Position numbers and translations under genes: made by a program. Below, piece after piece: positions 38,177 through 47,280 of a DNA stretch of 64,000 nucleotides; the stretch's first letter is position 1; the number at the start of each line of letters is the position of its first letter. The notes under the pieces were generated by a model. That model was given only the letters and a program-made list of their open reading frames with translations. It ran no database searches and was not told where the DNA came from. Source of the DNA: Streptococcus parasanguinis ATCC 15912 (GTDB lineage: Bacteria; Bacillota; Bacilli; Lactobacillales; Streptococcaceae); the NCBI RefSeq assembly GCF_000164675.2, contig NC_015678.1:1-64000 (forward strand), given 5' to 3'.

Positions 38177-39298
38177 ATGGAAACAAAATGGAAAGTAGGT
38201 TTGATTCTTCTCATTGGCTTGCTATCGATTGGTTTCTTTTTCTTTAGTAAGGGATCAAACGGAATGGATCGATCAGAAACAAGCACGGAGATGATTAAAA
38301 AAGCATCGATGAGTCAGACTCCAGTAGCCAAAAAGGAAACAAAGGAAACGGTTGATCCAAAGGATCAGCGTGAAATTTATTTGGCTGGTGGTTGCTTCTG
38401 GGGCGTAGAGGAATATTTCTCCCGTGTTCCAGGTGTGATTGATGCCGTATCAGGATACGCCAATGGAAAGGGAGAAACGACCAAGTATGAATTAGTCCCT
38501 CAAACAGGCCATGCCGAAACAGTTCACATCACCTACAATGTCAAGAAGGTGTCTCTGAAAGAATTGCTCCTGCATTATTTCCGGATTATCGACCCAACGT
38601 CGAAGAATCGTCAAGGAAATGATCAAGGAACTCAATACCGAACAGGTGTCTATTATGTCTCTCAAGAAGACCTTCCAACCATTAACCAAGTCTTTGAAGA
38701 AGAAGCAAAAAAATACGACAAACCGTTAGTAGTGGAAAAAGAGCCACTGACCAATTTCATCAAGGCTGAGGACTACCACCAGGATTATCTAAAGAAGCAT
38801 CCAAATGGGTACTGCCATATCGATGTCAATCAGGCTTCTTATCCTGTTATTGATGCTAGCCGCTACTCCAAGACAAGCGATGAGGAGATCAAAAAGAAGT
38901 TATCTCCTGAAGAGTATGCGGTGACACAAAAAAATGATACCGAACGGGCCTTCTCCAATCGTTACTGGGATCAGTTTGATGCCGGTATTTATGTAGATGT
39001 CGTGACTGGTGAGCCTCTCTTCTCCTCTAAGGATAAATTTGATTCGGGTTGTGGTTGGCCAAGTTTCAGTCGGCCTATTAGTCCTGATGTGGCCATCTAT
39101 AAGGAGGATAAGAGTTTCAATATGACTCGGACAGAAGTTCGGAGCCGTGTGGGAAATTCCCATCTAGGTCATGTTTTTACTGATGGTCCCAAGGAAAAAG
39201 GCGGCCTTCGCTATTGCATCAATAGTTTGTCTATTACCTTCATTCCCAAAGCAGAAATGAAAGAAAAGGGCTACGGTTATTTATTGGACTATGTCTGA
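38177..39298 (+). CDS. msrAB: Membrane-anchored methionine sulfoxide reductase MsrAB
   Basis: 373 residues. One N-terminal membrane helix (about 7-24) and a polar linker are followed by MsrA (about 65-215) and MsrB (about 230-373). The MsrA nucleophile is C73 in [10 protein letters not shown], and the MsrB nucleophile is C347 in [11 protein letters not shown]. It reduces S- and R-methionine sulfoxide in surface proteins using Etrx and CcdA. It starts 11 nt after etrx. A methionine-rich lipoprotein in the same operon is a natural substrate. Confidence 0.95.
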   Translation: METKWKVGLILLIGLLSIGFFFFSKGSNGMDRSETSTEMIKKASMSQTPVAKKETKETVDPKDQREIYLAGGCFWGVEEYFSRVPGVIDAVSGYANGKGETTKYELVPQTGHAETVHITYNVKKVSLKELLLHYFRIIDPTSKNRQGNDQGTQYRTGVYYVSQEDLPTINQVFEEEAKKYDKPLVVEKEPLTNFIKAEDYHQDYLKKHPNGYCHIDVNQASYPVIDASRYSKTSDEEIKKKLSPEEYAVTQKNDTERAFSNRYWDQFDAGIYVDVVTGEPLFSSKDKFDSGCGWPSFSRPISPDVAIYKEDKSFNMTRTEVRSRVGNSHLGHVFTDGPKEKGGLRYCINSLSITFIPKAEMKEKGYGYLLDYV

Positions 39299-39320
39299 GA
39301 CAATTCAGTCTATAATTTGC

Positions 39321-39326
39321 TATAAT
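39321..39326 (+). promoter_or_regulatory. Promoter -10 of the two-component system
   Basis: TATAAT inside the inverted repeat GCTATA/TATAGC (39319-39335), about 30 nt before the start. The repeat could be an operator. Confidence 0.5.
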
Positions 39327-39356
39327 AAGTATAGCAAAAACAAGTAGGTGAAAGAC

Positions 39357-40091
39357 ATGTACGCGATCATGATTGTGGAAGATGAAGAGCTTATCCGGCA
39401 GGGTCTGACTTCCTTAGTGGACTATGAACAGTTTGGAATGACCGTCATCAACCAGGCAGAAAATGGCCGTGAGGCCTGGGAGAAGTTTCAAGAGCAACCA
39501 GCCGATATCCTTCTAACTGATATCAATATGCCACAAATGAACGGCTTGGATCTGGCCCATCTCGTCAAAGAGAAGTCTCCGTCTTGTCATATCATTTTTT
39601 TGACAGGTTATGATGACTTTGAGTTTGCGAGAAAAGCCATCAAGTTAGGTGCAGATGATTATTTGCTGAAGCCTTTTTCAAAAGATGATATTGAAGAGAT
39701 GTTAGCAAAGGTGAAAAGAAAACTCGATGAAGAGCGAAAGAAAGCGCAAGTCGAAGATTTGGTCAGTCATGGTTATTCGACAGACTTAGAAGAAGCCATT
39801 CATGCTCGTTTGGCAGATTCCCAGTTAACCCTAAAGAATCTGGCCTATCAACTTGGTTTCAGTGCCTCTTATCTAAGTGTATTGATCAAGAAAAAATTGG
39901 GACTCTCCTTCCAAGACTACCTCATTCAAGAGCGAATGAAGAAGGCTCAACTCTTGCTTCTCACGACAGATCTAAAGATTTATGAGATCGCCGATCAGGT
40001 GGGTTTTGAAGATATGAACTATTTTTCTCAACGCTTTAAGCAGGTTGTTGGGGTGACACCAAGGCAGTACAAAAAAGGAGAGCATGAATGA
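39357..40091 (+). CDS. AraC-type response regulator (YesN family)
   Basis: 244 residues. The receiver domain (1-120) has acidic pocket EDE (8-10), phospho-acceptor D55, T83 and K105. The C-terminal AraC/XylS DNA-binding domain (about 145-244) has two helix-turn-helix units ending in FEDMNYFSQRFKQVVGVTPRQYKK. ATG 39357 is chosen; the GTG nine bases upstream is part of the ribosome site AGTAGGTGA. It overlaps the kinase by 4 nt. The position after msrAB matches the pneumococcal TCS09 neighbourhood as I remember it. Confidence 0.92.
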   Translation: MYAIMIVEDEELIRQGLTSLVDYEQFGMTVINQAENGREAWEKFQEQPADILLTDINMPQMNGLDLAHLVKEKSPSCHIIFLTGYDDFEFARKAIKLGADDYLLKPFSKDDIEEMLAKVKRKLDEERKKAQVEDLVSHGYSTDLEEAIHARLADSQLTLKNLAYQLGFSASYLSVLIKKKLGLSFQDYLIQERMKKAQLLLLTTDLKIYEIADQVGFEDMNYFSQRFKQVVGVTPRQYKKGEHE

Positions 40092-41800
40092 AACGATACC
40101 CCTTGCTGGTTCAGCTGGTCCTCTACTTTTTTCTCTTCATTCTCTTGCTGTTTGGTCTTATCGGTAGCCTCTATTATCAAACGAGTTCAGGAACGATCCG
40201 CCAGCTAACGGAGCGGACGACAAGAAATAGTATTGATCAAAGCAGTCAGTTTATCACCTCCTATCTAAAAAAATTAAAGCAGACCACGACGGTTCTTAGC
40301 AAGGAACAGGCTGTTCGCCAATTTGCTCAAGATAGGAGTGCGGATCAAGAGACGGTTCAGCACTTGATGCGAACGATGATTGAAACGGATCCGGACCTGG
40401 TCTCAGCAGTCCTGGTGACCAAGGATGGACGTCTGGTAGCGACAGATTCCAAAATCAGCATGCAGACTTCATCAGATATGATGAATGAAAGCTGGTATCA
40501 AGAGGCGATTAAAGAAAGAGCCATGCCGGTCTTGACGCCAGCTCGAAAGGAATCCTTGACTTCGGAAAAAGAAAAATGGGTGGTTTCTATTACCCAAGAA
40601 GTGGTCGATCAGGCTGGTCAAAATCTCGGAGTAGTACGCTTGGATATTGGCTACGATAGCCTTCAGGCTTACTTGGATCACCTTCAACTAGGGAAACAAG
40701 GCTTTAGTTTTATCATTAATCAAAAGCATGAGTTTGTCTACCATCCTAAAAAGGCGGTCTATTCCTCCAGCCAAGAAATGCAGGCCATGCAGCCCTATAT
40801 TGCTGTGAAAGATGGCTATGCTAAAGAAGGACAGAATTTTATCTATCAGGTTCCGATTCCAAATAGTGATTGGACCTTGATTGGAGTGGCTTCACTTGAA
40901 GGACTTCAGATGCTTCAGTCGCAGCTCCTGTACTCTTTCATTGGTCTAGGATTACTGGCCTTGATCATGTGTTTAATAGGGATTACCTTTGTTCTGCGTT
41001 TGTGGATCAAACCCTTACGAGACCTTCAGACTATCATTTTGAGGATTGGAGCAGGAGATGCCAACTTGAGGGCTGCAGCCAAAGGATCTCCAGAATTGGT
41101 CGACCTCGCTCAAGCTTTTAATGCCATGTTGGACCAAATCGATAACCTCATGCAACAGGTTAAGGAAGAGGAGCATAACGCACGGCGGTACGAGTTGCGG
41201 GCACTTTCGGCTCAGATTAATCCGCATTTTCTCTACAATACCTTGGATACGATTGTCTGGATGGCGGAGTTTAACGATAGTCGGCGCGTGGTCGATATCA
41301 CTAAGTCTCTGGCTCAATATTTTCGACTGGCTCTTAACCAAGGCCAGGAACAAATCCTACTGAGTGATGAAATCGACCATGTCCGCCAGTATCTTTTCAT
41401 TCAGAAGCAACGTTATGGAGAAAAGCTCCACTATGAAATTCTAGAAGATGAACGGTTGGGCGACTATCAGCTTCCAAAATTAGTGCTTCAGCCCTTAGTG
41501 GAAAATGCGATTTACCATGGTATTAAAGAGATCGATCGGCCAGGTCTCATTCGAGTGACAACTGAAGTCAGTGGAGACTACGCCTGCGTATCGATTTTTG
41601 ACAATGGACGAGGGTTTGATTTATCAGAATCAACAGACCAACCCCTTCTTCGTTTAGGAGGTGTTGGCTTGAACAATGTGGACCAACGATTGCATCTTCA
41701 ATTTGGCGAAGCCTATCATATGGAGATTGATTCTAAGGCCAATAGCTATACGAAAATCACTCTTTATTTGCCCCTTTCATCCGGCAATGAATATTCATAG
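40088..41800 (+). CDS. Sensor histidine kinase, YesM/LytS type
   Basis: 570 residues. Membrane helices at about 7-30 and 280-303 enclose a large extracellular sensor (Cache-like). HAMP follows, then a His_kinase domain with phospho-acceptor H380 in INPHFLYNTLD and an HATPase domain (LVENAIYHGIKE as N box, DNGRGF as G1, GGVGLNNVDQRL as G2). It partners the preceding response regulator. The signal is unknown; YesM relatives often sense sugars or peptides. Its TAG stop overlaps the edge of repeat copy B by two bases. Confidence 0.93.
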   Translation: MKRYPLLVQLVLYFFLFILLLFGLIGSLYYQTSSGTIRQLTERTTRNSIDQSSQFITSYLKKLKQTTTVLSKEQAVRQFAQDRSADQETVQHLMRTMIETDPDLVSAVLVTKDGRLVATDSKISMQTSSDMMNESWYQEAIKERAMPVLTPARKESLTSEKEKWVVSITQEVVDQAGQNLGVVRLDIGYDSLQAYLDHLQLGKQGFSFIINQKHEFVYHPKKAVYSSSQEMQAMQPYIAVKDGYAKEGQNFIYQVPIPNSDWTLIGVASLEGLQMLQSQLLYSFIGLGLLALIMCLIGITFVLRLWIKPLRDLQTIILRIGAGDANLRAAAKGSPELVDLAQAFNAMLDQIDNLMQQVKEEEHNARRYELRALSAQINPHFLYNTLDTIVWMAEFNDSRRVVDITKSLAQYFRLALNQGQEQILLSDEIDHVRQYLFIQKQRYGEKLHYEILEDERLGDYQLPKLVLQPLVENAIYHGIKEIDRPGLIRVTTEVSGDYACVSIFDNGRGFDLSESTDQPLLRLGGVGLNNVDQRLHLQFGEAYHMEIDSKANSYTKITLYLPLSSGNEYS

Positions 41801-41979
41801 AGGCTGGGACACAAGTCCTAGCCTCTCAATTATTTTTGGATTGTCGAGCAAGACGCAGTGGTTGAGTGGGCTCTACTACGCTAATTTCATCAGCTTTTAC
41901 AGCCCTACTCAACTGTGCGGAGGTGGGACGACGAAATCGAATTCTAACGAATTACCGATTTCTGTCCCACTCTCTTTTT
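41799..41979 (-). repeat. Three-hairpin intergenic repeat, copy B (reverse orientation)
   Basis: The same unit as 34003-34182 and 63091-63270 on the other strand, with only a few differences: for example a GTGTCCC terminator loop variant and a TTAGC in place of TCGGC. It touches the histidine kinase stop codon, so insertion or transcription termination happened right at the gene end. Both ends carry the GAG.(G)TGGGAC inverted repeats. Confidence 0.85.
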
Positions 41980-42084
41980 GCACTCAAAGGAATTTCAACT
42001 CTTTTCTAGTCAAATCTGACGCAAGTCATCAAATTTATGATAAAATAAAGTGTTATAGTAAATAGATTTTGATGAAGGAACACT

Positions 42085-42660
42085 ATGCGAAAAGAGATTG
42101 ACCCTGAATTATATAATTACAATAAATTTCCTGGACCTGTCTTTCATCAGGTAGGAGACCAAATCCGTTCAGAAAACCTCTCCTTTGAGCTCTTGAAAAA
42201 TGAGAAGGAAGCTTTTGATGCGACTGTTTTTGGTCAGCGATTTTCTGAGATTTTAACCAAGTTTGATTACATTGTTGGTGATTGGAGCAATGAGCAGTTG
42301 CGCTTGCGTGGCTTTTATAAAGAAGAACGCGATGTTGCAACGATGGATAAATTAAGTCGCTTAGACGATTATCTATTGGAATATTGTAGCTATGGTTGTG
42401 CTTATTTTGTCCTTGAAAATAAGGAGCCTCATCGTGCTTCTTTTGATAAGAAATCACCGGTCAAAAAAGCTCAATCAGAAGAAAGAGAGCCCAAGAAGCG
42501 TTCGCGCAATCGCAAACAAAAAGATCGTTTCCAAAAACGAGAACGCGACAAGGGACAACCAGCGAATAACTCGAAAAAAACAAGACCGTCTGCTGAAACG
42601 AAAAAAACAACGAAGACGAACAACAAACGTCATTTTGTGATTCGACAAAAAGAGGAGTAA
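42085..42660 (+). CDS. yutD: YutD family protein with basic disordered tail
   Basis: 191 residues. Residues 1-110 form the YutD (DUF1027) domain, including FDYIVGDWSNEQLRLRGFY and LDDYLLEYCSYGCAYFVLEN. Residues 120-191 are a Lys/Arg/Glu-rich low-complexity tail that suggests RNA or ribosome contact. Function unknown. It is placed 6 nt before rlmN, the same pairing as in other streptococci. Confidence 0.88.
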   Translation: MRKEIDPELYNYNKFPGPVFHQVGDQIRSENLSFELLKNEKEAFDATVFGQRFSEILTKFDYIVGDWSNEQLRLRGFYKEERDVATMDKLSRLDDYLLEYCSYGCAYFVLENKEPHRASFDKKSPVKKAQSEEREPKKRSRNRKQKDRFQKRERDKGQPANNSKKTRPSAETKKTTKTNNKRHFVIRQKEE

Positions 42661-42666
42661 GAAAGA

Positions 42667-43755
42667 ATGAAACCATCCATTTATAGTTTAACACGCCAAG
42701 ATATGATTGATTGGGCGGAAGAAAACGGCGAAAAGAAATTCCGTGCAGCACAAATCTGGGAATGGCTCTATCGCAAACGCGTCCAGTCCTTCGAAGAAAT
42801 GACCAACCTTTCTAAGGACTTGATTGCTAAGTTGAATGATCAGTTTGTCGTCAACCCACTCAAGCAACGAATCGTGCAAGAGTCAGCAGATGGAACGGTC
42901 AAGTATCTTTTTGAATTGCCAGACGGCATGTTGATTGAAACCGTCTTGATGCGTCAGCACTATGGTTTATCTGTCTGTGTAACGACTCAGGTAGGATGCA
43001 ATATCGGTTGTACCTTCTGTGCTTCTGGTTTGATCAAAAAACAACGCGATTTGAACAATGGGGAAATCGTGTCTCAAATCATGTTGGTCCAAAAATACTT
43101 TGACGAGCGTGGCCAAGATGAACGGGTCAGCCATATCGTTGTCATGGGGATCGGAGAACCATTTGACAACTATAACAATGTCTTGAAATTTATCCGGACA
43201 GTCAATGATGACAAGGGATTAGCGATTGGTGCTCGTCATATTACCGTGTCAACTTCTGGTTTGGCTCATAAAATTCGTGACTTTGCAAATGAAGGTGTGC
43301 AGGTCAATTTGGCAGTGTCTCTTCATGCTCCAAACAATGACTTGCGCTCTAGCATCATGAAGATCAACCGGGCCTTTCCAATTGAAAAATTGTTTGCGGC
43401 GATTGAATACTATATTGAGACTACGAACCGTCGGGTGACCTTTGAGTACATCATGTTGAATGAAGTCAATGATGGGGTCGAGCAAGCCTTAGAGTTGGCA
43501 GAATTGCTCAAGAATATCAAGAAATTGTCTTATGTTAACTTGATTCCTTACAATCCTGTCAGTGAGCATGACCAATATAGTCGGAGTCCAAAAGAACGGG
43601 TCATGGCCTTCTATGATACCTTGAAAAAACAAGGTGTTAACTGTGTAGTGCGTCAAGAGCACGGTACAGATATTGATGCTGCCTGTGGCCAATTGCGTTC
43701 AAATACCATGAAACGGGACCGGGAGAAAGCGATTGTTCAACATGCGCAACCTTAA
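42667..43755 (+). CDS. rlmN: Dual-specificity RNA methyltransferase RlmN
   Basis: Radical-SAM enzyme that makes 2-methyladenosine in 23S rRNA (A2503) and some tRNAs. The iron-sulfur motif CxxxCxxC is in [12 protein letters not shown], and [15 protein letters not shown] is typical. The C-terminal [18 protein letters not shown] carries the catalytic cysteine. 362 residues, normal length. The vanZ-like gene overlaps its end. Confidence 0.96.
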   Translation: MKPSIYSLTRQDMIDWAEENGEKKFRAAQIWEWLYRKRVQSFEEMTNLSKDLIAKLNDQFVVNPLKQRIVQESADGTVKYLFELPDGMLIETVLMRQHYGLSVCVTTQVGCNIGCTFCASGLIKKQRDLNNGEIVSQIMLVQKYFDERGQDERVSHIVVMGIGEPFDNYNNVLKFIRTVNDDKGLAIGARHITVSTSGLAHKIRDFANEGVQVNLAVSLHAPNNDLRSSIMKINRAFPIEKLFAAIEYYIETTNRRVTFEYIMLNEVNDGVEQALELAELLKNIKKLSYVNLIPYNPVSEHDQYSRSPKERVMAFYDTLKKQGVNCVVRQEHGTDIDAACGQLRSNTMKRDREKAIVQHAQP

Positions 43756-44269
43756 ACAAGGGCTGATGGATCATACAGAACTAACAAAAAGAGGAAGAAG
43801 GCTGTTACGGAGTGGCAGCTTCTTCTATTTTATCCTTTTGTGTCTGATGTGTTTTTTGCCCCAACAGCCAGAGCCAGGTATGGAAACACCGGGTATTCAA
43901 CATTTCGGTCGCATCGTCGTCCTGCTGGTTCCTCTTAATTCGGTGATGAATCTTGGTCAGATCACCAGTGTCCTCCAACTCATTAAGGTCATTCTCCAAA
44001 ACATAGCCAATATCTTTTTGTTAAGCCCGCTGGTCTTTCAACTCCTCTGGCTATGGCCCTGGTTGAGGAGTCGCAAACGGGTCTTGTGCTTTGGATTTGT
44101 TATGAGCTTGTGGATTGAATGCAGCCAAGTTCTGTTAGATCTCTTGTTTGATGCCAATCGTGTCTTTGAGCTAGATGATTTGTGGACCAATACCTTAGGG
44201 GCTTATCTGGCTTATTTAGGCTTTCAGTATTTCCGAGCACGATTGCTGGCAAAAAATGGGGAAATGTAA
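43742..44269 (+). CDS. VanZ-like membrane protein
   Basis: About 175 residues with four hydrophobic segments and the VanZ-like signature near [37 protein letters not shown]. Family function is unclear; teicoplanin resistance is known for only one member. Start uncertain: ATG 43742 is shown, TTG 43733 has the better ribosome site (GGGAG), and ATG 43766 is also possible. It overlaps rlmN by 14 nt. Confidence 0.8.
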   Translation: MRNLKQGLMDHTELTKRGRRLLRSGSFFYFILLCLMCFLPQQPEPGMETPGIQHFGRIVVLLVPLNSVMNLGQITSVLQLIKVILQNIANIFLLSPLVFQLLWLWPWLRSRKRVLCFGFVMSLWIECSQVLLDLLFDANRVFELDDLWTNTLGAYLAYLGFQYFRARLLAKNGEM

Positions 44270-44304
44270 AATCCGAACATTTTAGTGCCTTTTTGAAATT
44301 TTTG

Positions 44305-44333
44305 TTGACAAAGTCAGAAGCGGGAGCTATAAT
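44305..44333 (+). promoter_or_regulatory. Consensus promoter of trpB
   Basis: TTGACA (44305-44310), 17-nt spacer, TATAAT (44328-44333): a perfect sigma-A match at ideal spacing, so control is probably left mainly to the T-box. Confidence 0.9.
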
Positions 44334-44339
44334 AGCTTC

Positions 44340-44597
44340 AAGACATCAGAAAAGTAGAGGTTTTTCTCACTTCCAGGGAGCTTGTGGTGATTGCGAACAA
44401 GCAGTGGTGAATCTTGAAATGGGCTGATGCGTTTATGATGATGAATTTGAAACAATAAAAATTCGGTGAGCACACCTTATCGTGCACCCTGTTGTTAGAC
44501 AGGTCAGAGATGTAGGAGAAAAAATAGCTTCCTACAATTGAGGTGGCACCGCGGTATCGAATCGTCCTCACACAGAGTTTTCTGTGTGAGGTTTTTT
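44340..44597 (+). promoter_or_regulatory. T-box riboswitch, tryptophan-specific
   Basis: The T-box core GAGGTGGCACCGCGG is at about 44540-44553. Its TGGC would pair with a tRNA ending GCCA, matching tRNA-Trp's discriminator G; the valine and isoleucine T-boxes in this window have TGGT. Stem I closes with CATCAG (44344-44349) and CTGATG (44424-44429). Just inside is specifier TGG (44420-44422), followed by a purine. The terminator is an 11-bp perfect stem CCTCACACAGA/TCTGTGTGAGG (44566-44591) plus six T. Confidence 0.93.
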
Positions 44598-44693
44598 GTA
44601 TCTCAAAGGAACCCAGTGAGACTGCAGCTCAAAGGGCCGGCGAGGGAAAAAGATCATAAACAGAATTGAAGATAGAGAAAAGAGGACACAATC

Positions 44694-45881
44694 ATGACAG
44701 AAACAAAAGGCTATTTCGGACAATTTGGTGGATCTTTCGTACCAGAACCGATTCAAAACTTGCTCAATCAATTAGAGGAAACCTTTGAACAGTATAAAAA
44801 TGACCCAGAATTTATCGCAGAATACAAACATTATTTGAAAGATTATTCTGGACGGGAAACACCGCTTTACTTTGCGGAAAGTTTGACAGAGCATTTAGGT
44901 GGGGCAAAAATTTATTTGAAGCGCGAAGACTTGAATCACCTAGGTTCTCATAAATTAAATAACGTCTTGGGGCAAATCCTCTTGGCCAAACGCATGGGCA
45001 AAACGCGCGTGATTGCTGAAACAGGAGCAGGTCAACACGGTGTAGCTACAGCAGCTGCGGCAGCTAAGTTTGGCATGGCCTGTGATGTCTACATGGGGGC
45101 AGAAGACGTGGAACGCCAACGCTTGAATGTCTTCCGCATGGAAATGATGGGGGCAACCGTCCATGCGGTTGAAACCGGTACTAAGACCTTGAAAGACGCC
45201 GTGGATGCTGCGTTTGGAGCATGGATGGCAGATCTGGATGCCTTTTACGTTTTGGGTTCTGCTGTTGGCCCTCACCCTTACCCAACCATTGTGCATGAAT
45301 TCCAAAAGGTGATCAGTGAAGAATCTAAACGTCAAATCTTGGAAAAAGAAGGTCGTTTGCCGGATTATGTGATTGCCTGTGTCGGTGGTGGCTCTAATGC
45401 CATCGGTGCCTTTTCTGAATATGTCGCAGAAGAGGAAGTCGGCTTGATTGGGGTAGAAGCAGCTGGTCATGGCTTGGACACCGATCAACACGCAGCGACC
45501 ATGACCAAAGGGACTATCGGTGTGGTTGATGGTATGAAGACCTATGCAGTCTTTGGCGAAGATGGAAAAGTAGCGCCAGTTTACTCGATCTCTGCTGGTT
45601 TGGACTACCCAGGGGTTGGCCCAGAGCATGCTTTCTTTAAAGATTCTGGTCGTGTAGAATATGTAGCAGCGACAGATGATGAAGCAGTAGAAGCTCTTCT
45701 TCTTCTCAGTAAGACAGAAGGGATCCTCCCAGCCATTGAAAGCTCACACGCGATTGCAGAAGCGGTTAAACGTGCTCCACAATTAGATAAAGACAAGATC
45801 ATCATCATCAATGTTTCCGGACGTGGGGACAAGGATGTAGCTGCCATCGCTGATTATCTAGAAGCGAAGGCTGCAAAATAA
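44694..45881 (+). CDS. trpB: Tryptophan synthase beta chain
   Basis: Joins indole and serine to give tryptophan with pyridoxal phosphate. 395 residues. The PLP lysine is K87 in HLGSHKLNN, the phosphate loop is GGGSN (231-235), and [10 protein letters not shown] is conserved. No trpA or other trp gene is adjacent: vanZ lies before and pilD, on the other strand, 7 nt after. Unless trpA is elsewhere, the enzyme would use outside indole. It is controlled by the tryptophan T-box. Confidence 0.96.
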   Translation: MTETKGYFGQFGGSFVPEPIQNLLNQLEETFEQYKNDPEFIAEYKHYLKDYSGRETPLYFAESLTEHLGGAKIYLKREDLNHLGSHKLNNVLGQILLAKRMGKTRVIAETGAGQHGVATAAAAAKFGMACDVYMGAEDVERQRLNVFRMEMMGATVHAVETGTKTLKDAVDAAFGAWMADLDAFYVLGSAVGPHPYPTIVHEFQKVISEESKRQILEKEGRLPDYVIACVGGGSNAIGAFSEYVAEEEVGLIGVEAAGHGLDTDQHAATMTKGTIGVVDGMKTYAVFGEDGKVAPVYSISAGLDYPGVGPEHAFFKDSGRVEYVAATDDEAVEALLLLSKTEGILPAIESSHAIAEAVKRAPQLDKDKIIIINVSGRGDKDVAAIADYLEAKAAK

Positions 45882-45888
45882 GAAGAAC

Positions 45889-46548
45889 TTATCTGCAAAA
45901 CATTGTATAAAGCAGTAAAGCGTGATAACTGAGAAAGAGACAGGGAACAAAGGGAATCCGGTCTCTTTCTTTTTTGAGAGCAAAGACGAGAATGCCTAAG
46001 ATGGATGCGATCTGAATGAGAATGAGGATCTGGGTAGAAGAAAAGCTTAGCGAAAAGGTAGCTAGTAAGAGAAAATCTCCTGCTCCTATTCCGATAAAGA
46101 AAAAGTGAGCTCCGATCGCAAGGAGTAAAAAGACCAGCATGAGGAGATTACTACTGGATAAAAAGAGGACCAGGGCATGGAGACAGCACCAGATGAATAA
46201 AGGGTATTCCATAAAGCGAAGGTCATAAATGGCTAAAACGGCAGCTCCCAGTAGTGTTAGAAGTTGAGGCAGAGAAAGGAAACCATTGGCGCAGGCTAAA
46301 AAGAGTAGGCCACTCCAGACCTCAAAAAGGCAGTACCAAAATGGGTAGGTCTGATGACAATAGTGGCAGCGAAAACGATGGAGTAGTTGCGATATAATGG
46401 GGATGAGATCCCAAACTCCAAGGACGTGCTGACATTGATCACAATGACTGCGAGGAGCGAGAATAGATTGGTTTGGAAAACGATCGACAACTAGCCCCAA
46501 AAAAGAGGCGATACAAGTACCGATGGTAAAAAAATAAAAGTTGATCAT
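45889..46548 (-). CDS. pilD: Type IV prepilin peptidase of the competence pilus
   Basis: 219-residue membrane protease (A24 family) that trims ComGC-type prepilins. Cysteine pairs CDQC and CHYC lie in the cytosolic loop. The catalytic aspartates are probably in YDLRFMEYP and GIGAGDF (the GxGD motif). About seven membrane segments. A perfect cin-box precedes the ATG, so it belongs to the ComX regulon with comFA and comFC. Also called cclA/comC. Confidence 0.94.
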   Translation of the reverse strand: MINFYFFTIGTCIASFLGLVVDRFPNQSILAPRSHCDQCQHVLGVWDLIPIISQLLHRFRCHYCHQTYPFWYCLFEVWSGLLFLACANGFLSLPQLLTLLGAAVLAIYDLRFMEYPLFIWCCLHALVLFLSSSNLLMLVFLLLAIGAHFFFIGIGAGDFLLLATFSLSFSSTQILILIQIASILGILVFALKKERDRIPFVPCLFLSYHALLLYTMFCR

Positions 46549-46555
46549 ACTTATT

Positions 46556-46563
46556 TATTCGTA
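46556..46563 (-). promoter_or_regulatory. ComX-dependent cin-box of pilD
   Basis: Perfect TACGAATA on the minus strand, followed by AATAAGT and then ATG. The box-to-start distance of 7 nt is the same as at comFA. Confidence 0.88.
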
Positions 46564-46599
46564 AAGCAATCGGAAAATTTCATCATTTGCTTGAAAATC

Positions 46600-46628
46600 T
46601 TGTAAAGCCTTTCTAAATTTGATACAAT
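46600..46628 (+). promoter_or_regulatory. yqgQ promoter
   Basis: TTGTAA (46600-46605), 17-nt spacer, TACAAT (46623-46628). It ends 7 nt before the ATG at 46636, so the mRNA should start at or next to the start codon. Confidence 0.7.
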
Positions 46629-46635
46629 AATGAAC

Positions 46636-46854
46636 ATGAAAAACCTGTATGATGTTCAACAATTTTTAAAACGTTTTGGAATCATCATTTACGTAGGGAA
46701 GCGCCTCTATGACATCGAATTGATGAAAATTGAGCTTCAACGTCTTTATGATGCAGGCCTGATGGAGCGGCTCGATTATTTAGAAGCCGATACCGTTTTA
46801 AGAAGAGAACACAAGCAAGAATTAGAATTTTTGAAAAAGAGTGAGGTAGAGTGA
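46636..46854 (+). CDS. yqgQ: YqgQ (DUF910) family protein
   Basis: 72 residues, helical, with the family stretch MKNLYDVQQFLKRFGIIIYVGKR and ELMKIELQRLYDAGL. Unknown function; possibly a nucleic-acid-binding helix bundle. An in-frame ATG at 46630 is only 1 nt after the -10 box and cannot be in the mRNA, so MKNLYD is chosen. Overlaps the next gene by one base. Confidence 0.88.
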   Translation: MKNLYDVQQFLKRFGIIIYVGKRLYDIELMKIELQRLYDAGLMERLDYLEADTVLRREHKQELEFLKKSEVE

Positions 46855-47237
46855 TGGGAAATATCATTGTTTGGTTGGTTATTTTAGGAGCATTTGGATG
46901 GATGGCGTTTAATTATTTCCGCATCCGTAAAGCTGCTAAATTTGTGGACAATGCGACTTTTGAAGAGCTGATTCGTAAAGGTCAGTTGATTGACTTGCGA
47001 GAGCCAGCTGAGTTTCATGCCAAGCATATTTTAGGAGCACGCAACATTCCTTCTACTCAGTTGAAGTTGAGTCTTGCAGCCTTGCGCAAAGATAAACCAA
47101 TTTTGCTCTATGAAAATAGCCGTAGTTCGCGTGTAACCAATGCGGCTCTCTATCTTAAGAAACAGGGCTATACAGACATTTATGTCTTGTCTTATGGTCT
47201 TGATTCTTGGAATGGGAAAGTGAAAAAAGACGCCTAA
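46854..47237 (+). CDS. Membrane-anchored rhodanese-fold protein lacking the active cysteine
   Basis: 127 residues. One N-terminal membrane helix (about 4-20), then a single rhodanese domain (LIDLREPAEFHAKHILGARNIP is classic). The active-site loop, normally YCxxGxRS, reads LYENSRSSR, and the whole protein contains no cysteine. It cannot be a normal sulfurtransferase; a binding or scaffold role is inferred. Its ATG shares a base with the yqgQ stop, with GAGGTAGAG ahead. Confidence 0.87.
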   Translation: MGNIIVWLVILGAFGWMAFNYFRIRKAAKFVDNATFEELIRKGQLIDLREPAEFHAKHILGARNIPSTQLKLSLAALRKDKPILLYENSRSSRVTNAALYLKKQGYTDIYVLSYGLDSWNGKVKKDA

Positions 47238-47244
47238 TAAAAAG

Positions 47245-47280
47245 AGCTCTAACTGCACAATGTGTGTGGTTAGAGCTTTT
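47245..47280. terminator. Bidirectional terminator between the rhodanese gene and rsuA
   Basis: AGCTCTAAC/GTTAGAGCT extended by TGCACA/TGTGTG (about 16 bp), with A's before and T's after, so usable on both strands. Confidence 0.88.

Noticed and set aside
41676-42065. 129-codon plus-strand frame over the end of the histidine kinase and repeat copy B
   Set aside because: It is out of frame with the kinase and crosses the repeat. No start signal.
44280-44600. trpB leader as a peptide attenuator with a Trp-rich leader ORF
   Set aside because: No short ORF with Trp codons is present. The T-box core and TGG specifier explain control better.
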